A DNA stretch of 64,000 nt from Chitinophagales bacterium (GTDB taxonomy: Bacteria > Bacteroidota > Bacteroidia > Chitinophagales > Chitinophagaceae), in the NCBI GenBank assembly GCA_017303455.1, contig JAFLBM010000006.1:124001-188000 (forward strand). Reading direction: 5' to 3'. A program made the translations under genes and the position numbers. A model generated the notes under the pieces. That model was not told the origin of the DNA. It did not search any database and was given only the letters and a program-made list of their open reading frames with translations. Positions 8,307 to 16,892 of the stretch are shown in pieces (positions within the stretch are counted from its first letter, which is position 1; each line of letters starts with the position of its first letter).

Positions 8307-9797
8307 CTAAAGCTCCTTCCGCAGCCTTGCCACAGGAATATTCAGTTGTTCCCTGTATTTAGCCACCGTACGGCGGGCAATATTGTAGCCTTTTTCCTGC
8401 AGGAGTTCTGTCAGGCGTTCATCGCTCAGGGGTCTTTTCTTGCTTTCACCTTCTATCAGGTCGCTGAGGATCTTTTTTACTTCCCGGGTAGATACTTCCT
8501 CACCACTATCGGTGGTGAGTGATTCACTGAAGAAGAATTTAAGACGGTAGGTTCCAAATTCTGTTTGCACAAACTTGCTGTTGGCCACCCGGCTCACGGT
8601 AGAAATATCAAGATTGGTCTTTTCAGCAATATCTTTTAAGATCATCGGGCGGAGATTGGTCTCGTCACCCGTCAAAAAGAACTCATACTGGTGCTCCATG
8701 ATCGCATTCATCGTACTCAGTAAAGTATGCTGCCGTTGTTTAATGGCATCAATGAACCACTTGGCAGCATCGATCTTTTGCTTGATGAAGAGAACAGCTT
8801 CTTTCTGTCGTTTATCTTTCTTGGCCCCGCGGTCATATTCTTTCAGCATATCCCGGTAGCCTTCACTGATACGCAATTCCGGTGCATTGCGGCTGTTTAG
8901 CGTCAGCTCCAGTTTACCGGCATTATTGAAGATGAAGAAATCGGGCACCACATAACTCTCCGCCTTGCTCATCTCACCCAAATTGCCACCGGGTTTGGGG
9001 TTCAGCCGGATGATCTGCTGCATTACTTCTTTTAACTGGTCTTCATCCAAACCAAGCCCCCGTTGAATTTTCTCGTAATGCTTTTTAGTAAACTCATCGA
9101 AATAACGGGAAATAGCTTTGATAGCTGTATCCACCTGTTTGCCTTCGTCTTTTAAACGTTGTAATTGCAGGAGCAGGCATTCCTGTAAATCTCTTGCAGC
9201 CACACCGGGAGGATCAAAGCGCTGTATCATTTTGATGATCGCTTCCACTTCTGCTTCTGTAGCACTGATATTCTGGCGAAAAGCCAGGTCATCCACAATA
9301 GCGGTGGTTTCCCGGCGCAAGTATCCATCTTCATCAATACTGCCGACTATTTGCTCAGCAATCTTTTGTTCTTTTTCATCCAGTTTCAGCAGGCCCAGTT
9401 GGTCCAGCAGAAGTTCATAAAAACTGGTTTCCGTTTTAAAAGGAAGTTGTTTTTTATCGTCTTCCTCGGGGTAATTATCATCCCGGAGCTTGTAATCAGC
9501 CACATCATCATCTCCTTCCGACACATATTCGCTGACGTCAATATTGTCATATTCATCCTCGCTGCCGTCTTTGTCTTCATATTCCTCCTCACCGGGCTCC
9601 GAAAACTCATCTTTCAGTTCATCCGCATTTTCATCATGGCTCTCATCATCCAGCTCCAGGGCCGGGTTTTCCTCCAGTTCTTCTTTGATGCGGGTTTCAA
9701 GATTGGCCGTAGGCACCTGCAGCAGCTTCATGAGTTGAATCTGCTGTGGTGACAGCTTCTGCAGCATTTTTTGTTGTAAACTCTGGCTTAAGGCCAT
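8307..9797 (-). CDS. rpoN: RNA polymerase sigma-54 factor
   Basis: Sigma-54 directs RNA polymerase to -24/-12 promoters and needs an AAA+ activator. Region I is the Gln/Leu-rich start (LQQKMLQKLSPQQIQLMKLLQ). A long very acidic linker follows (about residues 45-110). The core-binding domain contains RFDPPGVAARDLQECLLLQL, the HTH has DISTVSRVANSKF, and the C-terminus has the RpoN box ARRTVAKYRE. The length of 496 residues is normal. No enhancer-binding protein gene lies in this window. Confidence 0.97.
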   Translation of the reverse strand: MALSQSLQQKMLQKLSPQQIQLMKLLQVPTANLETRIKEELEENPALELDDESHDENADELKDEFSEPGEEEYEDKDGSEDEYDNIDVSEYVSEGDDDVADYKLRDDNYPEEDDKKQLPFKTETSFYELLLDQLGLLKLDEKEQKIAEQIVGSIDEDGYLRRETTAIVDDLAFRQNISATEAEVEAIIKMIQRFDPPGVAARDLQECLLLQLQRLKDEGKQVDTAIKAISRYFDEFTKKHYEKIQRGLGLDEDQLKEVMQQIIRLNPKPGGNLGEMSKAESYVVPDFFIFNNAGKLELTLNSRNAPELRISEGYRDMLKEYDRGAKKDKRQKEAVLFIKQKIDAAKWFIDAIKQRQHTLLSTMNAIMEHQYEFFLTGDETNLRPMILKDIAEKTNLDISTVSRVANSKFVQTEFGTYRLKFFFSESLTTDSGEEVSTREVKKILSDLIEGESKKRPLSDERLTELLQEKGYNIARRTVAKYREQLNIPVARLRKEL

Positions 9798-9892
9798 ATC
9801 CTCCGGGTGTTATTTGTGGCTGGCCGCCTTTTTTCAAAAATCCGGCCAATTATCAAAAATCAGGCCGTAAATTACGTACAAATCAACGAAGG

Positions 9893-10408
9893 ATGCGGGA
9901 ACGGATTTGTTATTTTCTTGTTGTGTTTGTTTTGGGTTTTTGGGGAAATATTTCCGGGCAGGGGAAAATCGACTCGACGCAAATAAAATATACCCGTAAT
10001 CAATTTGACTGTTTCAGTAAAACCCGGGGTCGGGCCTCCAATTCTACACTTATTTCTGAATTAAGTATCAACCCAAAGGACTGTATCAAACTTCCTATTG
10101 ATTACGAAGTACTCAAAAACTTTGATTTTGAAAAATTACTGAAAGCAGTTCCATCAGTTTGTAACGACACTTTGCTGGTAACGAAAAATAATCTGAATAG
10201 CCTATTATTCAGAGGTAAATATTTGATATATCCAACGGAGTCAGTAGCAATATTACCCCCCTCTTTTTACAGTAATAATCTTGGATTTTTTTGCCAGAAA
10301 GAATTGAAACTGGAAAAGCTTACCTCTGTTCCTTTACGTTTCCGGTTGGGTTCTTTGGATTATGTCAACTACCTGGAGCAAAAACCCAATGCTTTAAAAC
10401 CGCAATAG
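9893..10408 (+). CDS. Exported hypothetical protein
   Basis: I start at the ATG at 9893, which gives a signal peptide (RERICYFLVVFVLGFWGNISGQ); the longer frame to 9746 reads through the rpoN start region and lacks family character. The mature part of about 150 residues is rich in Asn, Leu and Lys with no recognised motif. It lies between divergent rpoN and convergent nhaA, three bases from the latter's stop codon. Function not recognised; the coding call rests on the clean frame and the signal peptide. Confidence 0.6.
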   Translation: MRERICYFLVVFVLGFWGNISGQGKIDSTQIKYTRNQFDCFSKTRGRASNSTLISELSINPKDCIKLPIDYEVLKNFDFEKLLKAVPSVCNDTLLVTKNNLNSLLFRGKYLIYPTESVAILPPSFYSNNLGFFCQKELKLEKLTSVPLRFRLGSLDYVNYLEQKPNALKPQ

Positions 10409-10411
10409 ATA

Positions 10412-11593
10412 TTATTCTCCTGTATGTTCTTCCGCAACCGGTGAGGAAGCCGTTGCTCTCTTAATTAGAATAAATCCGGCCACCCCTGCAATTAATGAGG
10501 AAACCAGAATAGCGATTTTTGAATGCTGGATAATTGCTGCATCATTAAAAGCTAATAAGGTAATAAAGATAGACATGGTAAAACCGATTCCCGCCAATAC
10601 ACCGGCACCGGCCAGTTGTAACCAGCTCACGCCATCGGGTAATTTTCCAACCCGGAGTTTAACAGCCAGAAAACATAATAATAATATCCCGACCGGCTTT
10701 CCCAGTATTAAACCCGCCATGATACCAAGGCTGTTATTATTGATCAATATCTCGTTGATACTTCCGCTGATGATGATACCGGTATTGGCAAATGCAAATA
10801 AGGGTACAATGATGAAAGCAACCGGGTAATGCAGGAAATGCTGCAGTTTGTAGGAAATAGAATTTTCTTTCCCATCCCCGAAAGGAATAGCGAATGCCAA
10901 TAACACACCTGAAATTGTTGCGTGGACTCCCGATTGCAGCATACAATACCACATCACTGTTCCACCAAGGAGATACCATACTAATTGATAAACACGAAGA
11001 CGGTTTAAGACCAGCAATATTCCAAATATGCCTAAGGCAATGAAGAGATAAGTAGTTTGCAGGTCATTGGTATAAAAAATTGCAATGATCAGGATAGCAC
11101 CCAGGTCATCAATGATGGCCAATGCAGTCAGGAATATCTTTAAGGCCAGGGGCACTCTTTTGCCAGCTAATGATAATACACCTAATGCAAATGCAATGTC
11201 TGTGGCCATCGGGATACCAAAGCCGCTTTGGGTGGGAGTGCCTGCATTAAACAGAAAATGAAACAGCGCAGGAATGGCCATGCCGCCAACGGCAGCAACA
11301 ACAGGTAACGAAGCATTTTTTATACTTGATAACTCACCGGCGTATAATTCTCTTTCTATTTCCAGCCCGACCATCAGGAAAAAGATCGTCATCAGGCCAT
11401 CATTGATCCAATGTTCGATACTCAGGTTCAGCTCAAAATTGCCGATGTAGAAACCGGCTTTATGGTGCCAGAAGTCGATATAGGATTGACCAATGAAAAT
11501 ATTGGCCAGGCAAAGACTTAAAACAGTTGATAAGATCAGGATAATGCCCGAGCTTTTTTCACTATTAAAAAATTCTTTGAAAAGTTTTGTCAT
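10412..11593 (-). CDS. nhaA: Na+/H+ antiporter NhaA
   Basis: NhaA exports sodium in exchange for two protons at the inner membrane and supports pH and salt homeostasis. The 393-residue sequence has about 12 membrane helices. It keeps the ion-binding residues in MATDIAFALGVLSL and FLTALAIIDDLGAI, whose Asp pair corresponds to Asp163/Asp164 of the Escherichia coli protein, and the GLEIERELYAGEL element near the start. It appears monocistronic. Confidence 0.96.
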   Translation of the reverse strand: MTKLFKEFFNSEKSSGIILILSTVLSLCLANIFIGQSYIDFWHHKAGFYIGNFELNLSIEHWINDGLMTIFFLMVGLEIERELYAGELSSIKNASLPVVAAVGGMAIPALFHFLFNAGTPTQSGFGIPMATDIAFALGVLSLAGKRVPLALKIFLTALAIIDDLGAILIIAIFYTNDLQTTYLFIALGIFGILLVLNRLRVYQLVWYLLGGTVMWYCMLQSGVHATISGVLLAFAIPFGDGKENSISYKLQHFLHYPVAFIIVPLFAFANTGIIISGSINEILINNNSLGIMAGLILGKPVGILLLCFLAVKLRVGKLPDGVSWLQLAGAGVLAGIGFTMSIFITLLAFNDAAIIQHSKIAILVSSLIAGVAGFILIKRATASSPVAEEHTGE

Positions 11594-11659
11594 GCCCTAA
11601 AGATAAATCTTATGCTGCAGGCAATGGCATTAATCATGTGTTAGAATGACCTCTGAAAT

Positions 11660-12202
11660 TTAAAAACAACTATCCCGTAATAATTTCATAGCAGCCAGGC
11701 CTTTTTGACGGGCAAAATTGATATTGCGTTCAGGAATGCTGTCAGGATCGGGAAAGTTGGCAATGGCTTCTTCAATACTTTCCTCTCTTAACAGGTGCAG
11801 CATCGGGTAAACAGAACGATTGGTATAATTGGCAGGATCATCACCGGGAGCATCAGTAAAACGATAAAGCGGATGAAAGCTGGCTAATTGGTAAACACCT
11901 TCGTATTCATTTTGAGCTAATAATTTCTCCCCGAGCTCAACCAGGTCCAGGTAATCTTCAAATGATCCAAAGCTGTTGGGGAAAATGATCAGGGTGGTTT
12001 CAATGGCCTCATCATTATCCAGCCGGATACATTCATTCAGTAAAGTTTCCAGGCAAACGGCGTAGTCAGCAGCATTCTCAACAGCATAGTGCAATCGGTT
12101 TTCCTTAACAACTTTGGCAGCAAAGGGACAGAAATTGCAGCCGATCACCACATCCCGAACCCACTTCTTTGTTTGCTCAATGATATGCCGGTTCGGGTCC
12201 AT
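11660..12202 (-). CDS. DUF1415 family protein
   Basis: This 180-residue cytosolic protein matches DUF1415. Near the N-terminus are WVRDVVIGCNFCPFAA with a CxxC pair and YPMLHLLREESIEEA near the end, together with LASFHPLYRF in the middle. The paired Cys suggest metal or redox chemistry, but no function is established for the family. It is 11 bases downstream of the DegT-family aminotransferase stop, so the two are probably cotranscribed. Confidence 0.85.
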   Translation of the reverse strand: MDPNRHIIEQTKKWVRDVVIGCNFCPFAAKVVKENRLHYAVENAADYAVCLETLLNECIRLDNDEAIETTLIIFPNSFGSFEDYLDLVELGEKLLAQNEYEGVYQLASFHPLYRFTDAPGDDPANYTNRSVYPMLHLLREESIEEAIANFPDPDSIPERNINFARQKGLAAMKLLRDSCF

Positions 12203-12213
12203 AATTCAGTTTG

Positions 12214-13431
12214 TTATAAGCTGACAGAGGCAGTGCTGAGTACCTTCTTTACTGCCGCAATGATCTTTTGTCCTTTTTCGCTGATCTGCTCTTCGGTCCA
12301 TAATAAACTGATGGAAGTAGAAATGCAACGGCTGAGTATGGCGTCACTCGCAGCAAAATCCTTATTCGCCTGTTCCATTACTTTGGCTTTTATTTCCGGG
12401 TGCAGGGCATTCAGCGTTACCGAATTTTTCAGGTGATCCCATTTGCGGATATAATGCCAGTTATTATCAAACCAGTAAAAATTGCCGGCGAGTATTCCCT
12501 GGGCTTTTAATTCCGCTACTACTGCTTTTGTGATTTCTTCGGTGGGCAGGAACCAGCTGATAAAACTGCAACTGTCACCAGCCGGATCGGGAATACGGCG
12601 GAAACTTATTTCAGGAACCTGTTTGAGTATATTGATCAGTTGTGTATGATTCTTTTTTTGCAGGGCTAAGAATTCCGGTAATCTTTTTATTTGTGCCAGG
12701 CCAACGGCAGCATGCAATTCGGAGATGCGGTAATTGTAGCCAATAAAGGGATGCAGGTCTGCTCCACGGTCAGCACCTTTATGATCATGTCCATGATCGG
12801 TATAGCCATCAGATTTTATATATACATCTTCGCTATTGGTCATCACCACACCACCTTCTGCACAAGTCATTGTTTTTACAAAATCAAAACTGAAGGTACC
12901 GGCATGCCCTATACTGCCCAGGTGTTTCCCTTTGTAGGTGCCACCAATACTCTGGCAGGCATCTTCGAGCAGGATCAGGTTGTGTTCTTTGCAAATAGCC
13001 AGTAAAGCATCCAGGTCGGCCATGCTGCCGCACATATGTACGGGCATAATCGCTTTTGTTTTAGAGGTGATGGCATTCCTGACAGCATCCGGGTTTAATG
13101 TCAGTGTATCATCCACGTCCACCAAAACAGGAACAGCACCCACACTTAATACCGCCTCAAAGCTGGCCACAAAAGTGAAAGACGGAGTAATAATTTCATC
13201 ACCATAACCAATACCCAGGGCACTCATGGCTGTGGTCAAAGCTGAAGTGCCGCTGGAAGTCAGCTGGGCATATTTGCAGCCGAATGTTTCACTGATAGCG
13301 GCTTCCAGTTCTCTGGATTTCCAGATACCTTTCCGGGGTCCGTCAAAACCGTAGCGCATCAGGATACCTGTTTCCAGTACATCATTTACTTCTTTTCTTT
13401 CTTTGTCACTCCAGAGTTCGTAACCGGGCAT
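12214..13431 (-). CDS. DegT/DnrJ/EryC1/StrS aminotransferase, KdnA-like
   Basis: A PLP-dependent sugar aminotransferase of about 405 residues. Cofactor binding is shown by LTSSGTSALTTAMSALG, LLEDACQSIGGTYKGK, and SFDFVKTMTCAEGG, whose Lys should form the Schiff base. The start MPGYELWSDKERKEVNDVLE and the stretch HDHKGADRGADLHPF look like KdnA, which makes 8-amino-3,8-dideoxy-manno-octulosonate for lipopolysaccharide in Shewanella. Its usual partner KdnB is not adjacent, so the exact substrate is open. The ATG at 13431 is chosen over an upstream TTG. A DUF1415 gene follows closely. Confidence 0.85.
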   Translation of the reverse strand: MPGYELWSDKERKEVNDVLETGILMRYGFDGPRKGIWKSRELEAAISETFGCKYAQLTSSGTSALTTAMSALGIGYGDEIITPSFTFVASFEAVLSVGAVPVLVDVDDTLTLNPDAVRNAITSKTKAIMPVHMCGSMADLDALLAICKEHNLILLEDACQSIGGTYKGKHLGSIGHAGTFSFDFVKTMTCAEGGVVMTNSEDVYIKSDGYTDHGHDHKGADRGADLHPFIGYNYRISELHAAVGLAQIKRLPEFLALQKKNHTQLINILKQVPEISFRRIPDPAGDSCSFISWFLPTEEITKAVVAELKAQGILAGNFYWFDNNWHYIRKWDHLKNSVTLNALHPEIKAKVMEQANKDFAASDAILSRCISTSISLLWTEEQISEKGQKIIAAVKKVLSTASVSL

Positions 13432-13509
13432 AAAAATCAATTGAAGATGAAAAATAAAAGCAATCCTTGGAACTGCTTTGCAAAGGTAAAAAACGGGACG
13501 GGAACAAGA

Positions 13510-15051
13510 TCAGGGTTTATAAAACTGCCATTTACCATCCGGTTGTACTACAATGGCGATTTCACTCATCTCGCTTTCATTATTATTCTTACCAACCGCA
13601 GTAATGACATAACGATAAGAGAACTGACTGGAAGCAAGCGTATCCGTAAGGTTGAATCCTTCCGGTTTTACGACTACCCTGTTCATGTATTGAGGAATAT
13701 TGCCAAAGGTTTCCGTATGTGAATCAACCGCATATTTATAAACAACATAATATTTGATAGTAACCAGGTTGCGGGGATCCGGTTTCACATTGAATTCAAT
13801 GATATTATTGGTGATCTTTTTTTCAACGATCGGGGCCCACGGTTTTTCATTATCGATCCAGCGCATGGGCGGAAGCAATGCCGGGTATTTATAGTAATTG
13901 TTCTGCAAACTGTCATTCCAGCCATTAGGGTTCCGGTTAAAGGAGCGGCTGCTGAAATAAACGCTACCCTGTACATTCGGATAGCGGCGCAACAGCTTTA
14001 TCTGGTTAGGCAGTTCATTTGAATTTTTCCAGGCAGCAGCTCTTTCTTCCACCCGGTACAGGCCATGACCAATATAGATATGCCGGCCAAAGCTATTGCG
14101 GCTCCACCAGTCCAGTAGTTTTTCATAAGCGATCTTATCATGACCGATCTCTAAGTACAATTGCGGTGTCACATAATCAATCCAGCCTTTTTCCAGCCAT
14201 AATAAAATATCTGCATACAGATCGTCATAGTTAGTCTGGCCGGCCCGGCTGTCGCTTCCTCTCACCGGGTCTTTTTCTTTATTTCTCCAGACGCTGAACG
14301 GGGATATACCAAAACGGCATAGTTTATTTTCCTCTTTAATAACGTTACTCAGTTTGCGGATGATCGAATCAACATTACTTCTTCTCCAGTCATCCTTATT
14401 TAATTTACTGCCTGATCGTGCATAAGAAAAAGCATCCGGGAATTCTTTTCCGGGAATGCGATAGGGATAGAAATAGTCATCCATGTGAATGGCATCCACA
14501 TCATAACGTTTGACAATGTCACGGATCACATTCACCACAAAATCCTGCGCTGCTTTATTAGCCGGATCAAAATATTTCTTATCACCATAAGTAAGGAACC
14601 ATTCCGGGTGAATTTTTGAGATATGATTAGCGGCAATGGAAGAAGAACGGATATTAAAGACAGCACGGTAAGGATTGCACCAGGCATGAAATTCCATCCC
14701 TCTTTTATGGGCTTCGTCGATCATGAACTGCAACGGATCATAATAAGGCGAGGGTGGTTTGCCTTGTGTGCCGGTGAGCCACTGGCTCCAGGGTTCATAC
14801 TGGGAAGGGTAAAAAGCATCGCCCGAGGGGCGCACCTGAACTACTACGGCATTCATGCCATTTCGCTGGTGCATATCCAGAATGCGGATGAATTCTGCTT
14901 TCTGGCTTTCAGTATTTGTATTGCCATACGATGGCCAGTCGATATTATCAACAGTAGCGATCCATACGCCGCGGAACTCATATTTGGGCTGGGCTTGTAA
15001 AAAAGAAAAAGTAAATACGGATAGAAAAAATGCTATAACAGAACGTACCAT
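13510..15051 (-). CDS. GHL10/DigH-type glycosyl hydrolase
   Basis: Signal peptide MVRSVIAFFLSVFTFSFLQAQ is followed by the GHL10 TIM barrel: YEFRGVWIATVDNIDWPS, NAVVVQVRPSGDAFYPS, GMEFHAWCNPYRAV, and DAIHMDDYFYPYRIPG with conserved acidic residues. The family includes Escherichia coli DigH, which cleaves denuded peptidoglycan glycan strands at the division site. The C-terminal 100 residues look like a fibronectin-like beta domain (VTIKYYVVYKYAVDSH). Length 513 is typical. No cell-division gene is adjacent. Confidence 0.9.
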   Translation of the reverse strand: MVRSVIAFFLSVFTFSFLQAQPKYEFRGVWIATVDNIDWPSYGNTNTESQKAEFIRILDMHQRNGMNAVVVQVRPSGDAFYPSQYEPWSQWLTGTQGKPPSPYYDPLQFMIDEAHKRGMEFHAWCNPYRAVFNIRSSSIAANHISKIHPEWFLTYGDKKYFDPANKAAQDFVVNVIRDIVKRYDVDAIHMDDYFYPYRIPGKEFPDAFSYARSGSKLNKDDWRRSNVDSIIRKLSNVIKEENKLCRFGISPFSVWRNKEKDPVRGSDSRAGQTNYDDLYADILLWLEKGWIDYVTPQLYLEIGHDKIAYEKLLDWWSRNSFGRHIYIGHGLYRVEERAAAWKNSNELPNQIKLLRRYPNVQGSVYFSSRSFNRNPNGWNDSLQNNYYKYPALLPPMRWIDNEKPWAPIVEKKITNNIIEFNVKPDPRNLVTIKYYVVYKYAVDSHTETFGNIPQYMNRVVVKPEGFNLTDTLASSQFSYRYVITAVGKNNNESEMSEIAIVVQPDGKWQFYKP

Positions 15052-15120
15052 GTTTTCAGTTTCGGATAAATGATAATAGACTTACAACCAGTAAGACGAA
15101 CATTTAACCGTAAAAGTACG

Positions 15121-15615
15121 TCATTCGCTGTTACGTATCTTATCCAGCAGGTCGCTAAGTATGGTGGCTTCTTTTTCAGTAAGGTTGCGTAATACGCCGT
15201 CTATCTCATCCTGTTTGGCATCCAGCCGCTCCAGGAGCTTCTTTCCTTTGTCTGTAATGATAATATCCACGAGACGACGGTCAGCCTTACAGGTAATTTT
15301 TTTAACAAGACCTTTGGTGATCAACCGGTCAACAATACGGCTGGTATCACTCATTTTCTCCAGCATCCGCTCTCTTATTTGCAAAGTGGACAGGGGTTGG
15401 GGAAAACTGCCCCTCAGTATACGAAGAATATTGAACTGCTGGGAAGTGATATCTTCCTCGTCAAAAATGTACTTTGTTTTATCCTTCATCCAGCCCAATG
15501 TATAAATGAGGTTGATGCCTGCCTTTTGGTACACATTCCTGAATTTGGCCTGCTGTATATCCTTATCAATACCCATATGGAATGAATTTACTTGAACGAC
15601 GTTACTGCTATTCAT
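15121..15615 (-). CDS. MarR family transcriptional regulator
   Basis: A 164-residue winged-helix regulator. FNILRILRGSFPQPLSTLQIRERM is the recognition region, MSDTSRIVDRLITKGLVKK the DNA-contacting helix, and RRLVDIIITDKGKKLLERLD the wing and dimer helix. Ligand and targets are unknown. It lies between an exported glycosidase gene and the NTF2-like gene, all on the minus strand but separated by a terminator, so it is probably transcribed alone. A second ATG (MGIDKDIQQ) is possible. Confidence 0.92.
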   Translation of the reverse strand: MNSSNVVQVNSFHMGIDKDIQQAKFRNVYQKAGINLIYTLGWMKDKTKYIFDEEDITSQQFNILRILRGSFPQPLSTLQIRERMLEKMSDTSRIVDRLITKGLVKKITCKADRRLVDIIITDKGKKLLERLDAKQDEIDGVLRNLTEKEATILSDLLDKIRNSE

Positions 15616-15664
15616 ACTAAAAAATGCTTACGTTTAAAAGCTTCGTCGTGTGTGGTAAAAGTAA

Positions 15665-15703
15665 AAAGTTTCGGGCTAAGCTGCGTGCCCGGCCCAAAAC
15701 TTT
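15665..15703 (-). terminator. Terminator of the NTF2-like gene
   Basis: On the minus strand AAAGTTT and GGGC pair with GCCC and AAACTTT after a loop of about ten bases, with an internal bulge, and a TTTTT tract follows. It lies about 27 bases past the NTF2-like stop codon. Confidence 0.6.
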
Positions 15704-15729
15704 CCGGATGAACTGAGAACTCAGCGGTC

Positions 15730-16083
15730 TTAACTGTTATAATAGAACTTCTCTTCAATGATCTTCCCGTTTTTCCAGCGCTGAACAGCCAGCTGGCGGT
15801 AGGTGCGAACACCATAATCTTTATGGGTATAATCGAACCACCATTCTGTTACAGCCAGGTCATCGCTTACCAGGGTGTTGAGGATCTTGGCACCGCGGAA
15901 TTCGGTAAGCCCGCCCACAAATGCCTCTTCATGCTGACGGTTTACATCCTTACCGGCCCGGGCAGGGTAATCATTATCCTGCATCACAACTGTTTCATCA
16001 TAAAATTTTTCAAAAGCGTCAAGGATCTTTCCTTCGAGTACCATCTGGTTGAGCTGGTCAACCTGTGTTCTTAAATCAGACAT
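15730..16083 (-). CDS. SnoaL/NTF2-like protein
   Basis: The ATG at 16083 yields about 117 residues (MSDLRTQVDQLNQMVLEGK), the normal size for the NTF2-like alpha-beta cone. The pattern LDAFEKFYDETVVMQDNDY, then AVTEWWFDYTHKDYG and VQRWKNGKIIEEKFYY, matches SnoaL-type ketosteroid-isomerase-like proteins. Members range from isomerases to binding proteins; nothing here fixes the role. A strong hairpin ends the transcript. Confidence 0.82.
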   Translation of the reverse strand: MSDLRTQVDQLNQMVLEGKILDAFEKFYDETVVMQDNDYPARAGKDVNRQHEEAFVGGLTEFRGAKILNTLVSDDLAVTEWWFDYTHKDYGVRTYRQLAVQRWKNGKIIEEKFYYNS

Positions 16084-16298
16084 TGTATAAAGTTTTAGTG
16101 TTTGAATGAATACTGGCACAAAGTTAATGTTGCAACATTGATTATTCCAAATTTTATTTTATCAACGAAGCTCAATTCACCAATCCTTAACAAAGGCCGG
16201 GCAGCATCCGGCCGGCAAATCCCCTCTTTGTGGTATTGGTATGTATTGCAGAAAAAAGAAGCTTTGCATTGTCAACCATTAACCTGAAACCTTCCACC

Positions 16299-16388
16299 AT
16301 GCGAGTAGTTACCGAATCAATCAGAAGTTTCTTCGAAGGATTTGCTTCCTTTTACACCCTGATCTATGATGAGATGAAAAGCTGGTGA
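16299..16388 (+). CDS. Possible 29-residue small protein
   Basis: An ATG frame of 29 codons starts with MRVVTESIRSFFEGF and ends with EMKSW. The predicted peptide is amphipathic with several aromatic residues. It ends one base before the convergent DinB stop codon and sits in an otherwise empty 300-base gap. There is no recognisable ribosome site, which is normal in this phylum. Evidence is only the compact frame and composition. Confidence 0.25.
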   Translation: MRVVTESIRSFFEGFASFYTLIYDEMKSW

Positions 16389-16874
16389 TCAGTAATGACC
16401 AGTTTCTTTCTTTAGCGCCGCTGCCAGTTTGAACATGGCAAAGAGATGATGCGCCTCATGCAGCAGGAAAAAATTCAACCATTGCACCAGGTTCATTTCC
16501 CCAAAAGCAGGGTGGATTCCCTTTTTGTCAAGATCGGCTTCTTTAAAGGAAAGGATTTCGGCGGCCATTTCTTTCCGGGTTGTTAAAAGGTCCTGTATAA
16601 TTTCACGGGATGATTTATGACAATTATCCAGGAATAATGGATCGCCATCGGCACTATAGCGTTCAAAAGAGGGTTTGTCGGTTTCTAATATTTCTTTCAC
16701 CCGTTGAATGAAAACATGCTGATAGGTCTGGAGATGTACGATCGTTTCAAAGATGGACCATTTACCGGCTATAATATGTCTCCTGATCTGCTCATCAGTA
16801 AGCCCATCAATAATATCCACTAATGATTTATGCTGGTATTGCAGGCGGGTTGAAACAGAGGATGGCATTTGCAT
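16389..16874 (-). CDS. DinB family protein
   Basis: A 161-residue four-helix protein of the DinB superfamily. The conserved His residues that would hold a divalent metal are present: YQHKSLVDII near the start, LQTYQHVFIQRV in the middle and LLHEAHHLFAMFKL near the end. Members include thiol-dependent transferases and DNA-damage-inducible proteins; the reaction is not predictable. The radical SAM gene lies 18 bases upstream on the same strand, so cotranscription is likely. Confidence 0.88.
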   Translation of the reverse strand: MQMPSSVSTRLQYQHKSLVDIIDGLTDEQIRRHIIAGKWSIFETIVHLQTYQHVFIQRVKEILETDKPSFERYSADGDPLFLDNCHKSSREIIQDLLTTRKEMAAEILSFKEADLDKKGIHPAFGEMNLVQWLNFFLLHEAHHLFAMFKLAAALKKETGHY

Positions 16875-16892
16875 AAGCGTACAATTTAATGA

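Noticed and set aside
9351..9752. Hydrophobic 133-residue plus-strand frame
   Set aside because: It is the antisense of the very acidic rpoN linker, which yields hydrophobic codons on the other strand.
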